Positions 12,801 through 25,446 of a stretch of DNA of 64,000 bases are shown piece by piece. Made by a program: the position numbers and the translations under genes. Where the stretch lies: the NCBI GenBank assembly GCA_947311845.1, contig CAMZMU010000096.1:20956786-21020785 (forward strand), read 5' to 3'. This DNA is from Poa pratensis (lineage: Eukaryota; Streptophyta; Magnoliopsida; Poales; Poaceae). The number at the start of each line of letters is the position of its first letter. Position 1 is the first letter of the stretch. The notes under the pieces were generated by a model. That model did not search any database. It was not told the DNA's origin and was given only the letters and a program-made list of their open reading frames with translations.

Positions 12801-14712
12801 CTGGGCTCGATCTGGCCCAGATCCAGCCGAGTAACGCAGAAGGCGGCCCAGCCGCGGCCCACGCGCACGAACGGGTACGGTGCCGTCATCTTCTTCCTCG
12901 ACGCACCGCGGCAGAGCGAGGAGACGAGCAGGAGCTTCGGCGGGGACGGCGTCGTCGACTCGGGAGTTCCTAAAAGAAATGGTGGTGTCCATGAGATAGA
13001 GCGGAAGAAGGGGGTCACGAGGGTGCAGGAATGGCGAAGAACGGTGGACGGTGTCAACCGCGAGCTTGCTCGACATTGCCGCGGCCGGAGAAGAAGAGGA
13101 TGCGGTGGCGACGGCGATTCCCAGCTTCCCTGGTCGATTCCTTCTACGAGGAGGGAGAGGAGATCATGGCGGAGCTGGTGGTGGTCGTCGCTTGGCTCGG
13201 GGTGGCTCCAATCGCCGGCGATGTGCGACGGCGTCCTTGGGTGTGGTTCGGCCGAGGCAGAGGAACTGAGGGAGAGAGAGAGCAGGGGTGAGTGAGGGAG
13301 GAGGGCAGAGCGTCGTGGGGGAGGGGGGGCCTCCTTATCTCCTCACCGAGCGGCAGGAGAGCGAGAGAGGGGGGGGAGGGCCTGGGCGGCGAGCGACGCG
13401 CGACGACGACACGGCGGCCTAGCGCCATGTGCTGCTGCTACAGGGAGGGGGATGAAGAAGTTGCAGAAAACCCCCTGGAGTTCTTTTTCTATTTGCAACT
13501 AAGCCCTTCTCTCTTTCTTTTATTTCCCTTTTTTAATATCCAGTAGCATTTGGGGATTTTATTGAGGCAGTAAAACATTTTACAAAAATTTGAAAATATT
13601 TGGGTAGGCTCCCCTTGTCATGTAGTAGCTCCACAAAAATTGGGGTTTGAAAATAAAATGTTTTGAACAACTTTTGTTCATAGGGTTTAAAAATGGCATT
13701 TTTCTTAAATACAAATTTATAATCCTTTGAAATTTTGAAGCAAGTTCAAATATATTTTTTTGAACTCTTGGAACTTCCTTGATAAATATTTTAACTTTAT
13801 ATTATTTCCTTTTTCATAGAGAAGATATTTGTTTGAAGGAAATAGAGAGTTAGGTAGAGAGAATAATTTATTAAAGTCATTTTATTTGAATTGGAATCTT
13901 TAATTCTAGTTCTTGAATACCTTTAGTGGTTTTGCTTATTTTCAAGTCACATTCCAAATTTGTGACCAGCGAGTTTTAGTTTAGTGTTAGGCACAGCTGA
14001 TGAATTGTCCTCACAAGCAACAGGCACAACAAGATCAACATCACTACCAAGATCACACAAATCAAACCACAAGAATTTATCACACCACCATTTACATAAT
14101 TAATAATACTATCTTATAAAAATGATCACATTTAATTATGACAAGATGATGTTTAAAACTATCTCAACTCCACCTTTGTATTTTTGAAAAGGGTTTTGAG
14201 CAAGACAAAATATGTGGGGTAATATATTTCCCACTTGTGTTCTTTTTAAAATGAAATGATAATCAAAGCTTATAAGATGGGAGTTGCATACAAATGCAAA
14301 ATATCAAGTTTAAAAGATAGATAGGAGATAGCATATAGATCTCCACATTTGTGGGAACACATAGTTTTGGAAATACTTTTACTTTCTCAAATAATGGGTA
14401 TTAGTTTTGGTTGTTGCTAAACCAAGTATCATTGAAAAGGAGTTCGCCAAAATAAGAATGGAAAAGATACATGGAATATTTTTCTTGTCATGACATGATC
14501 ACCAAAGTTAATAATATTTTTACCTTGGTTGAGTTCTTAGGTTTAATATTTACTAGTCAAACAACTTAAACAACAGGTCACACAAGGTTCAACATAGAAA
14601 TGGGAAGGAAAACACAATCATTAGTGAAAACATTTCAAAAAGTTTTTGTTGGTTCTGAATTTTGGTCTTGTAAAACTAAGTTTTTCTTAATTCCAAAATT
14701 TGGGATGTGACA
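9857..14712 (-). mobile_element. Long LTR (about 4.9 kb) of a gypsy-like retrotransposon
   Basis: Read on the minus strand, the right edge is TGTCACATCCCAAATTTTGG, directly preceded by a purine-rich tract (plus strand GCTCTTCCCCCCTTAAA, 14,713-14,729) that fits a polypurine tract. The left edge can be set at TGGTATCACAGAACACC (9,857), giving TG...CA ends. On the minus strand this is therefore the 3' LTR. The GC-rich part at 12,790-13,470 may be its leader or promoter zone. Very long LTRs with TGTCACATCCC starts are known from several grass gypsy families. I see no matching second LTR, and the left border is less certain than the right one. Confidence 0.65.
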
Positions 14713-15840
14713 GCTCTTCCCCCCTTAAAAATAAATCTCGTCCTCGAGATTTGCCCGGTGGTAACAGGGGAGTACGAGGGCACGGGTTTTGGGTTGACTA
14801 TACTCCCGAGGTCGTTGTTTCTTCAGCGGGATCGCCATGTGAGATCTTGATAAATTGATGTTGCGAGGCTTTCTCTGTCGATAAACTTCTGTGCTGAGTT
14901 CAGATCCTTTATGATGGGGTTGTCTTGACGATTGACTCGGACGGATAGTCTTGGTCGGCTGTTTCCAGATTCTACAGGGCTAAAGCGCACGGATCTAATT
15001 ATTACCACGTTCTGGTATACCTATTGCAGGTCTTCCCCCCTTAAAAAGGGGGTCTTGAATCGGTCTTGTTGAAAGTCGCAGCTGGAGTTGACTTGGAGGC
15101 ATCATTCTTCTTGAGTAGCTTGACGATCTTTGTCTTGGGTGTCATCCCTCGGTGCTTGGGTCGGTGCAGATATCACTTCCTGATGTTGTCTCTTTACGAG
15201 GGTCGCCGGTGGGGACGCGTTGTTCTCAGGATGCGTCAAGTCTGAGCACTCGACTCTCTCCGGTTCCTAGTTAGTAGAGGGATGTTATAAACTTCTAAGG
15301 GCGTCTGGACTTGCTTGGTGGTTGATGTTGCCAACAGCAGGTGCTTCTGTTGTTTGATTCTTCTTAGTGACTTCCGGTAGATCTTCCTCACGTTGTTCTT
15401 CGTTCGGCTTGGCGGGAAAAAGGCTGATCGTGGAATGCTTCTTTGGGTCTGGGTCTTCACGAAGTTTTGCAGGTGTCTTCACAGGTAAGTTAGAGTGCAC
15501 CAGAATAGTTAGGGTTTCCGGGAAAACTTTCTGGTTGAGGGGCTTAAGTTAGTTTTCAAGGGAGTTGGGCGCTATATTCTGAACATCAAACTCATTATAC
15601 TTAAGATCCAAAACAACCAACTTTACATAGGCCTCTAATTCTCGAGTCTTCAAAATACCATTCCAACATCTCTGGTAAGGCCACTACTATTAACTAGTTA
15701 ACTGAATCATGACCTTTGCCCAAGCTAAAGTTATTAATCCACCATCATCTTCCTTGGCATAAACTCTTTATCATAACATATTTCAATCTATCTGATACCC
15801 ATCAAACCTTTCAGGCATAGTCTCCCCATTACATCCTATC
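14713..15840 (-). mobile_element. 3' non-coding internal remnant next to the long LTR
   Basis: This stretch follows the polypurine tract and has a second similar tract (TCTTCCCCCCTTAAAAAGGG) near 15,031-15,050. No integrase or RNase H frame is recognisable; open frames here are short and unrelated. It probably represents the untranslated 3' end of the internal domain of the same minus-strand element, cut off near 15,840 by a different repeat family. Confidence 0.5.
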
Positions 15841-15869
15841 ACAAAAATCGTAGTGGTCACAAAAATATT

Positions 15870-16185
15870 TGCATTATGGTACAATTAATTAGAATTTATT
15901 TTTCTGGTTGTTGCGATATATTTTGCATAATTTTCTAGTAGGTAGATTTTAAACCATTAATTTTATAGTATTATTCATTTTCTGTAAATTATTTAAGCGA
16001 GTTGGGTCCAATTTAAAAAATGTCAAAAATGTTTGTATTATGATATAAGTAATTAGAATTTGTTTTTCTGTTTATGCTGATATATTTTTTACATTTTTCT
16101 GGTAGATAGTTCTTAAACTATTGATTTTGTATTTTTTTTTCATTTTTGCAAATTCTTTAAGTGAACTGGACCCACTTGTCAGGGT
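15870..16185. repeat. Two-copy diverged tandem repeat, about 155-base period
   Basis: A block with ATTAGAATTTATTTTTCTGG near 15,890 and GATATATTTTGCATAATTTT is repeated, diverged, from about 16,045 as ATTAGAATTTGTTTTTCTG and GATATATTTTTTACATTTTT. Both copies end in a GAGTTGGGTCC- or GAACTGGACCC-like string. It directly precedes the array of 115-base units. Confidence 0.65.
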
Positions 16186-16264
16186 TCTAGTATTCACGCC
16201 GCGGCCTTTAAGAGAAATTTTATGTATGAAATGTTTTGTTATAATGACATAATAAATGTCGAAG

Positions 16265-17800
16265 GAAATTCGAATTTGACGAAATTCGTGGAATGGCTGT
16301 GCGAATTTGGATCTAAAAATTGCGGAGTTAGAGTCGACCAAACTCGAAAGCGATGACGGGGATGGAACCTACTTGTCGACGCGCATATATTTCATGTATG
16401 TATTTTTTGGGAAACGCGGGTTTTTTTGCGAAAAATTTGACAAAATTCGTCAACGTTTGTGCGATTTTGGATCCAAAATCGAGGAGTTAGAGCCGACAAA
16501 ACTCGAAACGGTTCACGGGGATGGAACCCACTCGTCGACGCGCATATATTTAAAAAAATTGACAAAATTCGTCAACGTTTGTGCGAATTTGGATCCAAAA
16601 TCGAGGAGTTAGATCCGACAAAACTCGAAACCGATCACGGGGTGGAACCCACTCGTCGACGCGCATATTTTTCCAAAAAATTGACAGAATTCGTGAAATG
16701 TTTGTGCGAAGAGGAGTTAGAGCCGACAAAACTCGAAACGGTTCACGGGGATGGAACCCACTCGTCGACGCGCATATATTTAAAAAAAATTGACAAAATT
16801 CGTCAACGTTTGTGCGAATTTGGATCCAAAATCGAGGAGTTAGATCCGACAAAACTCGAAACCGATCACGGGGTGGAACCCACTCGTCGACGCGCATATT
16901 TTTCCAAAAAATTGACAGAATTCGTGAAATGTTTGTGCGAATTTGGATCCAAAATCGAGGAGTTAGAGCCGACGAAACTCGAAACCGTTAATTTTTGGAA
17001 AAACATGAGGACTTTCCTGCAAAAAATTTGATTTTTTTTTGTCAAATGTTTGTGTGAATCTGGATCCAAAATTGAGGAGTCAGAGTCGACGAATCTCGAA
17101 ACCGTTCATGAGAATGAATCCACTTGTTGACGCGAATATATTTCATGTATATAAGTTTTGGAGAAACAAAAAAAATCTGAGGAGAAAAAGCGGGGAAATT
17201 GGATCCAAAATCGAGGAGTTAGAGCCGACAAAACTCGAAACCGTTAATTTTTTGAAAAACGTGAGGACTTTTCTGAAAAAAAATTGAATTTTTTTTGTCA
17301 AATGTATGTGTGAATCTGGATCCAAAATTGAGGAGTCAGAGTCGACGAATCTCGAAACCGTTCACGGGGATGGAACCCACTTGTCGACGTGAATATATTT
17401 CATGTATGTAAGTTTTGGGGAAACAAAAAAAATTTGAGGAGAAAAAGCGGGGGAAAAAATGTTGCCCAAAAAAAAAAAAACGCTACAGTACCCGGGCACT
17501 GCAGAACACTGTAGATGAACAGTGCCATCTACAGTGCCCGGGGTGCTGATAGCTCGCGAAACTGCACACGGAAATTGGATCCAAAATCGAGGAGTTAGAG
17601 CCGACAAAACTCGAAACCGTTAATTTTTTGAAAAACATGAGGACTTTTCTGAAAAAAAAATTGAAAAAAATTTGTCAAATGTATGTGTGAATCTGGATCC
17701 AAAATTGAGGAGTCAGAGTCGACGAATCTCGAAACCGTTCACGGGGATGGAACCCACTTGTCGACGCGAATATATTTCATGTATGTAAGTTTTGGGGAAA
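16265..17800 (+). repeat. Irregular tandem array of about 115-base units
   Basis: About ten units, complete or truncated, share the ordered motifs AAATTCGTCAACGTTTGTGC, GAATTTGGATCCAAAATCGA, GGAGTTAGAGCCGACAAAAC, CTCGAAACCGTTCACGGGGA and CACTCGTCGACGCGCATATA. Unit starts marked by GGATCC or its variants lie near 16,308, 16,469, 16,590, 16,821, 16,943, 17,062, 17,203, 17,319, 17,577 and 17,695; one unit near 16,710 lacks the GGATCC part. The 190-codon frame at 16,459-17,031 is only the translation of this repeat. A CTACAGTG-rich patch sits between two units at 17,480-17,550. I do not recognise the family. The spacing is too irregular and the units too long for CRISPR, and the context is a plant genome. 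Confidence 0.85.
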
Positions 17801-20176
17801 CAAAAAAATTTGAGGAGAAAAAGCGGGGGAAAAAATGCTGCAAAAAAAAAAAAAAATTGTATGCTCAGCTTCCATGGTCCTGTCCATGGTCCTGTCCTCT
17901 ATGAAAAAATGCTGCAAAAAAAAAAATTGTAAGCCAGCGATCTGCGCAACTTTTATATATACTATGAATGAATGCTGTGGGGGTACTGTTTTTTCTATGA
18001 ATTATATGTATCAAATTGTATGCTCAGCTTCCATGGTCCTGTCCTCTATAACTTCAGGATTTGCTGAGGCTTTTTACTGTATATATGTGCAAACGTACCT
18101 CTGTGAGCATCCATAAATGATGTCCAACTCGGATAAAGTGTGCAGTTACTCCTCGCTATAATAGTCGTGGCCTTCTTCATGGGATGCTTATTACAATTTT
18201 GGTATACAACTGAGATGTGATCTCCGTGGTGGAACAATGGTAAAAGGTCAACATACCATATCATCAGTACAAATTTTGTGCCGTAGTTCTTTAACAACGC
18301 AATTATGCAATTTATTCCTCTAGAATTTACTATATCTTGCCAGCTTCTTCCCAGGTATGTTTACTGTCAATCAGTAAATAATGACCGACATTGAAAGGTT
18401 GCTGGAGATGTCCACTTGGTGCAAAAGTGTCATGTTGGATTTTCTTTGCATTGCATACTTTTAATAGAACACAATGATTCTGGATGCTTTGTCACATCAG
18501 TAGTATTTTGATATCTTATAATTTTTTAAATAGGGATTTTTCTGTACTTTTACATATGCTAGCATCAAGTAATATTTGACGGTTTAGCTGTAGAAATTGA
18601 CCCCCTGCCCTCTGTTCTGCACAATAGTAAGCTGCTAAAGAATGTGTAAGCTATAGTAAAGGGGCTCACTGATTTAAGAAACGATTGATATGCAATGAAT
18701 ATAATAAATTTTCCTTTCCCAGCAAATAAAAAGGTTCATCCATTGTGCTGACTCTCCAAATTGTGCTGATTGTATACCTGCGCGGAAGAGACGTGAATAA
18801 CCGAACGACTGAAGTTTGCACAACCCCGACGAAGTACACTGAGTATTGGGCGGCTTGCGCCTGCAGAGTTGGTCAAGTGCCCTCTACTGATAGTTGTAGA
18901 GCGATATGAGGTATCCGAATCACTCTTCACTTTAAAGCAAATCAGTCAGTAGAACATATGTTTCCACCACTTTCAGTTTTGCCAATCATGCATTCACCTA
19001 CTTATGCAGTTTCTATAGTAGGTGACGTGCATAACTGAATTTCAGTGAAACTCTTTAGGTTTGTTCAGTGAGTTTGCATTCACCAAAGAAGATATGTTCG
19101 ATTTTTTGTGGATTGATGGCAACTAAGATCTTTTAAGTAATCCTTAAGAGACATATTCTCAACCTGTATTGCTTAAATATTCCTTCTGCATATTTTTGAC
19201 ATATTTTTAGGTCACGGCTTCTTTTCGATTTTTGGCTTATAAACATCAATCAAGAAAGTGGTCAGGGAACTAAAAAAGGATGAAAGTATACAGAACTTAA
19301 AAGAGCTGATGATGCTACTTGAGAACCTAATGCCTCTTTGTCCATGTGAACAAATACAAATAAAAAATCTTAAATGATTATCAGCACGTCGATTATAGGA
19401 GCTCGATTACTACGTACTTTGCCTGAAATCTGCTGCTTTTGGCAACCGTGGAGAAGAAATGCTGAGATAATTATAGTGGTTTCTCCACTCACTATTATAC
19501 TACAGAAACATTGGTGTTAGCAAACATGTAAACCAGTGCAGACGTTTGTTTGATTCACAAGTGTTATTTCGGAAGTACTATTAAATATTTTACTAATTTC
19601 TTGAACTAAGACGAGGCTATTTTTCTGATTCAAGTAATTTTATTTTCCTTGGCTTATCAGGACAAATCAACCTTTGTCTGTATGAGAACACAAATATGTT
19701 TTGAAATGAGCAGTCGAAAGCTTCCAGATCTGACACTCATTGGTGTATATGTCACCCTTCACAGATTTAATAGAATAGAAAGGGTTTAAAGCCTACTATT
19801 TTTCTCAATCATATTTCATCTTACGGTTTGCTGCTCCTCATTATGTAATTTATGTATTGCAAGTTTAAACTATTTTGTAGATGATGTCGTTTCTAACTGT
19901 TATTAATCAAATAGTCTTATACTTTCTCTCTCAAAAAAATGTGCTTATTCTTAGGCTGTAATCCACTGATTACTTTTTTCGTGGCATGGATATGCCAAAA
20001 CTAAAATGAACATATGCGGAGTAAAATAACATGGCCATAACGCACATGCGCAATATTTGTTTTTTACAGTGTCAATGTCTTCATGCAAGTGACATGTTTC
20101 ACGAAATTCTAGAGTTTATCGTAATAACCATGCTTTAAGCATTTCATGCTGTTTCCGGAAGTCCCACAATATATGT

Positions 20177-20240
20177 CTTCTACCTTTATCTTCTTATAAT
20201 CTTCTGCCTTTATCTTCTTATAATCTTCTCCCTTTATATT
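20177..20240. repeat. Microrepeat, 24-base period, about 2.7 copies
   Basis: CTTCTACCTTTATCTTCTTA at 20,177 is repeated at 20,201 with one change and partly again at 20,225. The repeat is pyrimidine-rich and non-coding. Confidence 0.85.
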
Positions 20241-20879
20241 CTGCTTTTGAAATTCTCAGAACTTGGGACAATGGGAGTGCTTTGAAGGTATGTTCTTTTA
20301 GAGATCTACATATATGTCTCTGCAACTCACTTGGGAGGTGTTATAGACATGGTAATATCATCTACGAAGGGTTGATCTCATTGACAATGGCACAAGTTTG
20401 TAATCATGTCTTTCTCCTTCAGAGCCAAGTTTCGTTTATGAATTAAGCTTCCAAATGTGCCTATGAAAATTTTGTGGTACGGTGCAACCAGGAGTATAAT
20501 ATCCAAGAAAACAAACAGTACACTATTATCACAAGTTGTGCAACAAAATCAGGTTCGTCTATTCTAAGCGTGTATCCATATGGTAGATTATTTTGACCAG
20601 TCTCCATATGTAACATACCGGTTCATCATATATGTCTACTAACTTTTTTAATGTAGTTAATGTTGTGTGCTTTATATACTCTAGAAGGCCAAAACTGGGA
20701 GTACAATATATGTCCAGTTTTCCATTATTTGTCTACTCCCATTTCACTTGATGGCAATGAGAATTCCGACAGCAAAAGAAATGTGCTACACCGATGGTTC
20801 TTGCTGTGATTCTTATTTTCCAACAGATTCTGATATTATATGATAGCTTTAGTATTAACGTGCCATATGATATAATAAG

Positions 20880-20908
20880 CCCGTGCGGATGCACGGGTTG
20901 ATGACTAG
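20880..20908 (+). other. Helitron-type 3' terminal hairpin and CTAG
   Basis: A seven-base-pair GC-rich stem with a four-base loop is followed eight bases later by CTAG and a flanking T. This matches the 3' terminal signature of plant Helitrons. It is a short motif and could occur by chance, but a similar CCCGTGC hairpin appears near 61,180 in this window. Confidence 0.5.
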
Positions 20909-21234
20909 TGATTAAAATTCGGTAGTGCATTTTATTATTGACTTAGGATATTTATTTTAACATTCAAATCCACTTTGCTATCAAAAAGATTAATACATGA
21001 ATAACTCATTCACAATCGAAATATGATCATAAGAAAACTTTATTCATAATAAAACAACTTGCTTGTCTCTTACAAATATGAATAACTTGTCTCATCGAAT
21101 AATACATACTTATTACAATCACTCTCAAATTCGACTACAAAACTCTTATTCAAAACTACTAATCAAAACTTGATAACTATGGGCGTGAAACTCCTTGGCC
21201 ATCAACTACTTTGCCTTGCCATCATTCCGCAGCA

Positions 21235-22000
21235 TCATGTCAACTCTGCAATTTTCCTGTTATATTCTGGTGCTGTTTCAATAAAACAGAACATAAGTAT
21301 CAAATACTTTAATATCAACAAGTGTAAGAAATAACAATTATAACTTTGTATATCAAATATACCTTGCGTGTCATCTATTTCTCCTTCGATGGGTTCCACC
21401 TCCACGTCTTTGATTTCGACCAGGAAATCATTGAAGAGGAGGAAATCACTCTTAAGTATATACTCATCGACAAGCTCCTCATAGCTAGGAGGTAGAGAAC
21501 GCAACACCGCCTGTATTGCAAAAGTATCCGCCATCCAGTAATCGCATGTGTTTGTGAGATCATCGTGAATGTCAAACATCTTACACAAATGTGTCTCCAA
21601 GCAGGTATGTTCTTCCATCTTGAGTGAAAGAAACTTGTCCAGCTGCTTGTACTGCTCATGCTTCATTCGGTTCAAGAACCGAACTTTAAGAGCACCTATC
21701 ATCACAGCGGGTTCCATATGGCGAAACTCATTTTTCAGCTCATGATCCATGCAGACATACATCGTGATCTGAACACTTCTCCAAATCTCACGACGCTGAC
21801 GAAAATCCTCTTTCGCCTCTGCACTTGCGGAGTTTCCCGGTATCTCCTAACAATTCTCCTATCACGTAAGAAATGTCGTTCTGGTAGAGGACGTCTTTCA
21901 GGTTTCTGTACCACGTCATGAAGTTGGATCCATCGTTCCGGAGACTTTCTTTTCTAATAAAATGGTTGAACTCAAGACTTTCTTCCTTAGGATAAGGCAT
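21235..22000 (-). pseudogene. Copia gag-like protein, frameshifted
   Basis: An ATG at 22,000 opens a frame with SNFMTWYRNLKDVLYQND and an FI/VIG-type continuation typical of the N-terminal part of plant copia Gag (UBN2-like). The frame is lost near 21,850 and resumes in another frame covering HELKNEFRHMEP, ALKVRFLNRMKH, a coiled LDKFLSLKMEEHTCLETHL stretch and LRSLPPSYEELVDEY, the characteristic LPPSY gag motif. No zinc knuckle or pol region follows before the element ends. The single frame change and the truncation make it non-functional. Confidence 0.75.
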
Positions 22001-23079
22001 GATCTACAGAGATAATTTGCAAAGACTAGGTAAGGCTAAGTTTATAAAATTATGAGTTTATTTTATAATCACATTATCAAAATACACTCCACTAAGAAAT
22101 TCATCCCAAACAAAATAACTTAGTGATTACACGATCCTAATCCATTATACTACCCCCATCGATCAGGCGGATAGAATAATTTCAAAGGTAGGCAACGAAT
22201 TACCAATCGCAACAATCATGCGACTCATGCTCGATCTTTCGATCTTCCCGTGTTCCGAGGCTATGTCTGTACATACTAGGCTCGCCAATTTGACCTTAGT
22301 GTATCTGCGTGTGCAACGTGGCTTACACCCACTGTATGCGAACGAAGAGACGAGTGTAACCGAAAGCGACCGAAACCGCGAGCGGTGTACCCCGTAACGT
22401 AGAACTTTATTGGTGGTGCACACTAAGGCGAACACAATTTTGGCATTAATTTGGGATCATCCTAATATTGCTACCGTTGTATATATATACTTAATATATA
22501 AGCAATCAAATAGGATGCACACACAACAAACAATATCAAAATAATGTAATGAAGTGCGATATGACATGGCCTCGCGCCTTGGCCTTCATGGCGCGCCACC
22601 TGGCAATGCTCCGAGTCTACGGTGCCACCTTTTGCCTCCGATAACATAAAACTTACCGTAACCATGTCATATTAAAATGCCCCACTGCAAAACAAAGTTA
22701 GACGCTCTCTACTTTATCTTTTGCATGTTTTACGTGGCTGCTAGGGCTTTCGTGAAGAACCGTTTCTTACCTACGAACATACAACCACAACAGCGATTAA
22801 TAATTGTCTCTATTACACCCTTTTCAGGGCCCTCCATTGAAAATGCCATGCCGTCTAAAGAGAGAGAGACAGACACCCGCCAGCCGCATATATGGTACAA
22901 GCCATATGTTAGTTGCGGAACCAGTCTCGCGTAAGCGTACGCGTAAGGTCGGTCCGGGCCGCTTCATCAACTCAATGCCAACAACATTAGCAAGTGCACG
23001 CGAGAGGGTAACAATTACAGAATCGATGCCCACATTCAACATGTGTTCTAACCGTACCAGCAATACTACGCATAGATCG

Positions 23080-23091
23080 GCTCTGATACCA
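23080..23091 (-). other. tRNA-iMet primer-binding site
   Basis: The minus strand reads TGGTATCAGAGC, the standard complement to the 3' end of plant initiator methionine tRNA. It begins after one spacer base from the LTR end at 23,093. It fixes both the orientation of the element and the inner LTR boundary. Confidence 0.9.
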
Positions 23092-23092
23092 C

Positions 23093-24907
23093 TGATGGGG
23101 TTCGTAGCAGAAAACAATAATTTTTCTAACTATCGCAACACCGAAACTAGCCAGGATCTATCTATCTAGTAATGCGGTAACGGAGAAGTCATCGGAAACA
23201 TACCCTTGTAGACCGATAGCGGGAATTACGCTCCCGCACAAGCGTTGCCGATGAAGACGTACGTAGCCGACCTCAAGGTCGCGGAGAACTTGGCGCGACG
23301 AAGAAGAAGGAGACGTGATGAAGAAGCTCCTAGTGCCGAACTCGTGAGAGAGCAGCACCTCCGAGTACTCGCACACGTACGGACCTTGACGATGACCTCC
23401 GTGCTCCCCGATCCAGCCGGAATAGCGGAAGCGAGAACTTTGGGTGGAAACCCGCAGCACAACGGTGCGCTGCGGTTTATAGGTCTCCCGTATACGCTGT
23501 CCAGACTTGGGACCGCGCACGCCGAGAGATGGGGAGGGAGGAATTGGACTAGGGAGAAGCCTGGGCCAACCGGAATTAATTCCTGAATTTTCTGTGTATT
23601 TTTCCAATTAATCCGGGTCCCTATTTATTGGAGGAGAGGGTTGCACCTCTCCTCAACTAGGCAATGTGGGACTAAAGAGGAGAGGGGGTGGTGCGGCTGC
23701 CCCCTTGGGCCAACCGCACCCCATGGTGGCGCATGGGCCCCAAGGGCCCAGCCGCACCCCTCACATGGGGGGGAAGCTTCCCCTCTTGGGCCCTATGGCC
23801 CATTAAGGTGGCTGCCCCATTTTTTCTCCTTTTTCTTTAATATTAAATTAATATAAATATATATAATTCCATAATTAATATATTTACATACTATTTAATC
23901 TCCCATGACTCCGAAACAATTTCCGGATCACTCCGAACTCACTTCGGTCTCCCCGGAACTCTTCCGGTCTTCCCCGGAACTCTTCCGTTCTTGCCGGAAC
24001 CTTTCCGAAACCTCCTATCTCTATACCTAAGCCACTCGATGTTTCCAAAACGTTCTCCTAGCGTCGTCAAGACCTTAAGTGTGTTACCCTCGGTTCGAGA
24101 ATACTCCGGACATGGTCGAGACCCTCCCGCCAATGACCGTCAGGAGCCCTGGATGACTATGACGGCCCCCGTGCATTCTAGAATAAATCATCCTTGAATC
24201 ATCTTTGAACCGTTAACATGATATGGTCATTCCCTTTGTTCGTTGATACTTCCTTGTCCGAGATACGATCGTCAACATCCGATGTTGTGTTTTATCTCGT
24301 TACCGACAAGGTTGCTTTACTCGTTCCCATGAAATTATATCTCAATGACCTAGTCATACGCTGCGCAGCTTTACAGATATAATCTCACCGAGTGGGCCCA
24401 GCATATCAATCCATCATACGGATGAACAAATCCCGCTCTTGATTACTCGCCCCGACTACTTCCTTCCAATACCCGAAAGTGTCACCTTTATTGTCAGCTT
24501 ATGAGGCATGACGTTTGATGCGATCAGCCATATCTTTCAGAAGCAGCGACTTGATGTAATCTCACGGTCTAAGGAATAAGCTACCATGTTATAATCCTAT
24601 TGCAGTGTTGAACTATCTGATACGATCCTAACTGCAATACTTTGGGTAATGTCCATCAAATTATTCTCCAATAAAATGACTCCACCATCAACTGTTAATG
24701 CAATATGATCGGGAAATCACGATCATCCATTGACTGATGGACTAGTTTATCTAGAGGCTTAACTAGGGACTCTGGTTTGTTTACATACCACACGTGTATT
24801 AACAATTCCGATTAATACAGTTATAGCATGGTATAAAACTATTTATAAATTAAAAGATAATGCAATAAATCTTATTATTTATTTGCCTCTAGGGCATATC
24901 TCCAACA
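23093..24907 (-). repeat. 5' LTR of the copia element
   Basis: Read on the minus strand it begins TGTTGGAGATATGCCCTAGA at 24,907 and ends CCCCATCA at 23,093, giving TG...CA ends and a length of 1,815 bases. One base downstream is a perfect initiator-Met-tRNA primer site. The starting phrase is common to a group of Triticeae copia LTRs. Confidence 0.8.
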
Positions 24908-24926
24908 TAATGCTTGTAAAATAAAC

Positions 24927-25446
24927 ATGACTTTTACTAAGCATATTACTAATGCTCTTATTCATGCTAGGGAAGAGAAACTTAAACGTGAAGCTTCTAT
25001 TCCGAGAAAGTTAGAAGATGGGTGGGAACCCACCATTAAAATGAGAGTGAATGATTTTGATTGCAATGCCTTGTGTGATCTTGGTGCTAGTATTTCTGTT
25101 ATGCCTAAGAAACTTTATGATATGCTTGATCTAGCACCATTAGAAAATTGTTATTTGAATGTTCATTTTGCTGATTCTACTATGAAGAAACATGTGGGTA
25201 GGATTTATGATGTTCTTATTATGGTTAAGAATAATTAAGTTCCTGTTGATTTTATTGTTTTGGATATTGAATAGCAAATCGTCTTGTCCTATTGTTTTGG
25301 GAAGACCTTTTCTTAGAACTGTTGGTGCTTTTATTGATATGAGAGAAGGTAATATTAAATTTCAATTCCCACTCAAGAAAGGTATGAAACACTTTCCTAG
25401 GAAGAGGATGAAACAACCTTTTGATTCATTGTTCGAACAGCTATGA
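24927..25446 (+). pseudogene. Gypsy retropepsin-like fragment
   Basis: The first frame (24,927-25,238) contains the catalytic-type motif CDLGASISVMPKKLYDML, in which D-L-G-A takes the place of the retroviral-type D-S/T-G triad as in many grass gypsy proteases, then a FADSTMKKHVGRIYDVLI strand region. A stop at 25,236-25,238 and a frame change near 25,240-25,260 follow. The second frame reads IVLGRPFLRTVGAFIDMREG, the usual C-terminal ILGRPFL flap region of this protease class, and ends at 25,446. No downstream polymerase is present. Confidence 0.8.

Larger units (their letters stand above)
17801..20908 (+). mobile_element. Possible Helitron body ending at 20,908
   Basis: Only the right end is supported. 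A GC stem CCCGTGC (20,880-20,886) pairs with GCACGGG (20,891-20,897) around a GGAT loop. It is followed by TTGATGA and CTAG, with a T as the next base, as expected for Helitrons, which end in CTRR a few bases after a hairpin and insert between A and T. The left end (TC after an A) could not be fixed, so the start given is a guess. The body is AT-rich and encodes no Rep/helicase; TCAGCTTCCATGGTCCTGTC occurs near 17,866 and again near 18,026. Confidence 0.4.
20940..24907 (-). mobile_element. Truncated copia-type LTR retrotransposon
   Basis: On the minus strand the order is 5' LTR (24,907 to 23,093), tRNA-Met primer-binding site (23,091 to 23,080), about 1.1 kb of leader, and a broken gag-like region (22,000 to about 21,235). 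Protease, integrase and reverse transcriptase are not visible, and I find no second LTR to the left, so the element is truncated (left border approximate). The right end abuts a gypsy fragment at 24,908, suggesting the copia element inserted into or recombined with it. The copia assignment rests on the primer site and the gag style. Confidence 0.7.

Noticed and set aside
16459..17031. 190-codon plus-strand open frame with internal repeats
   Set aside because: It is simply the translation of the tandem unit array; the repeats continue outside the frame and in other frames.
16265..17800. CRISPR-like array
   Set aside because: Units are about 115 bases, irregular and diverged, there are no unique spacers of constant size and no cas genes, and the surroundings are plant nuclear DNA.
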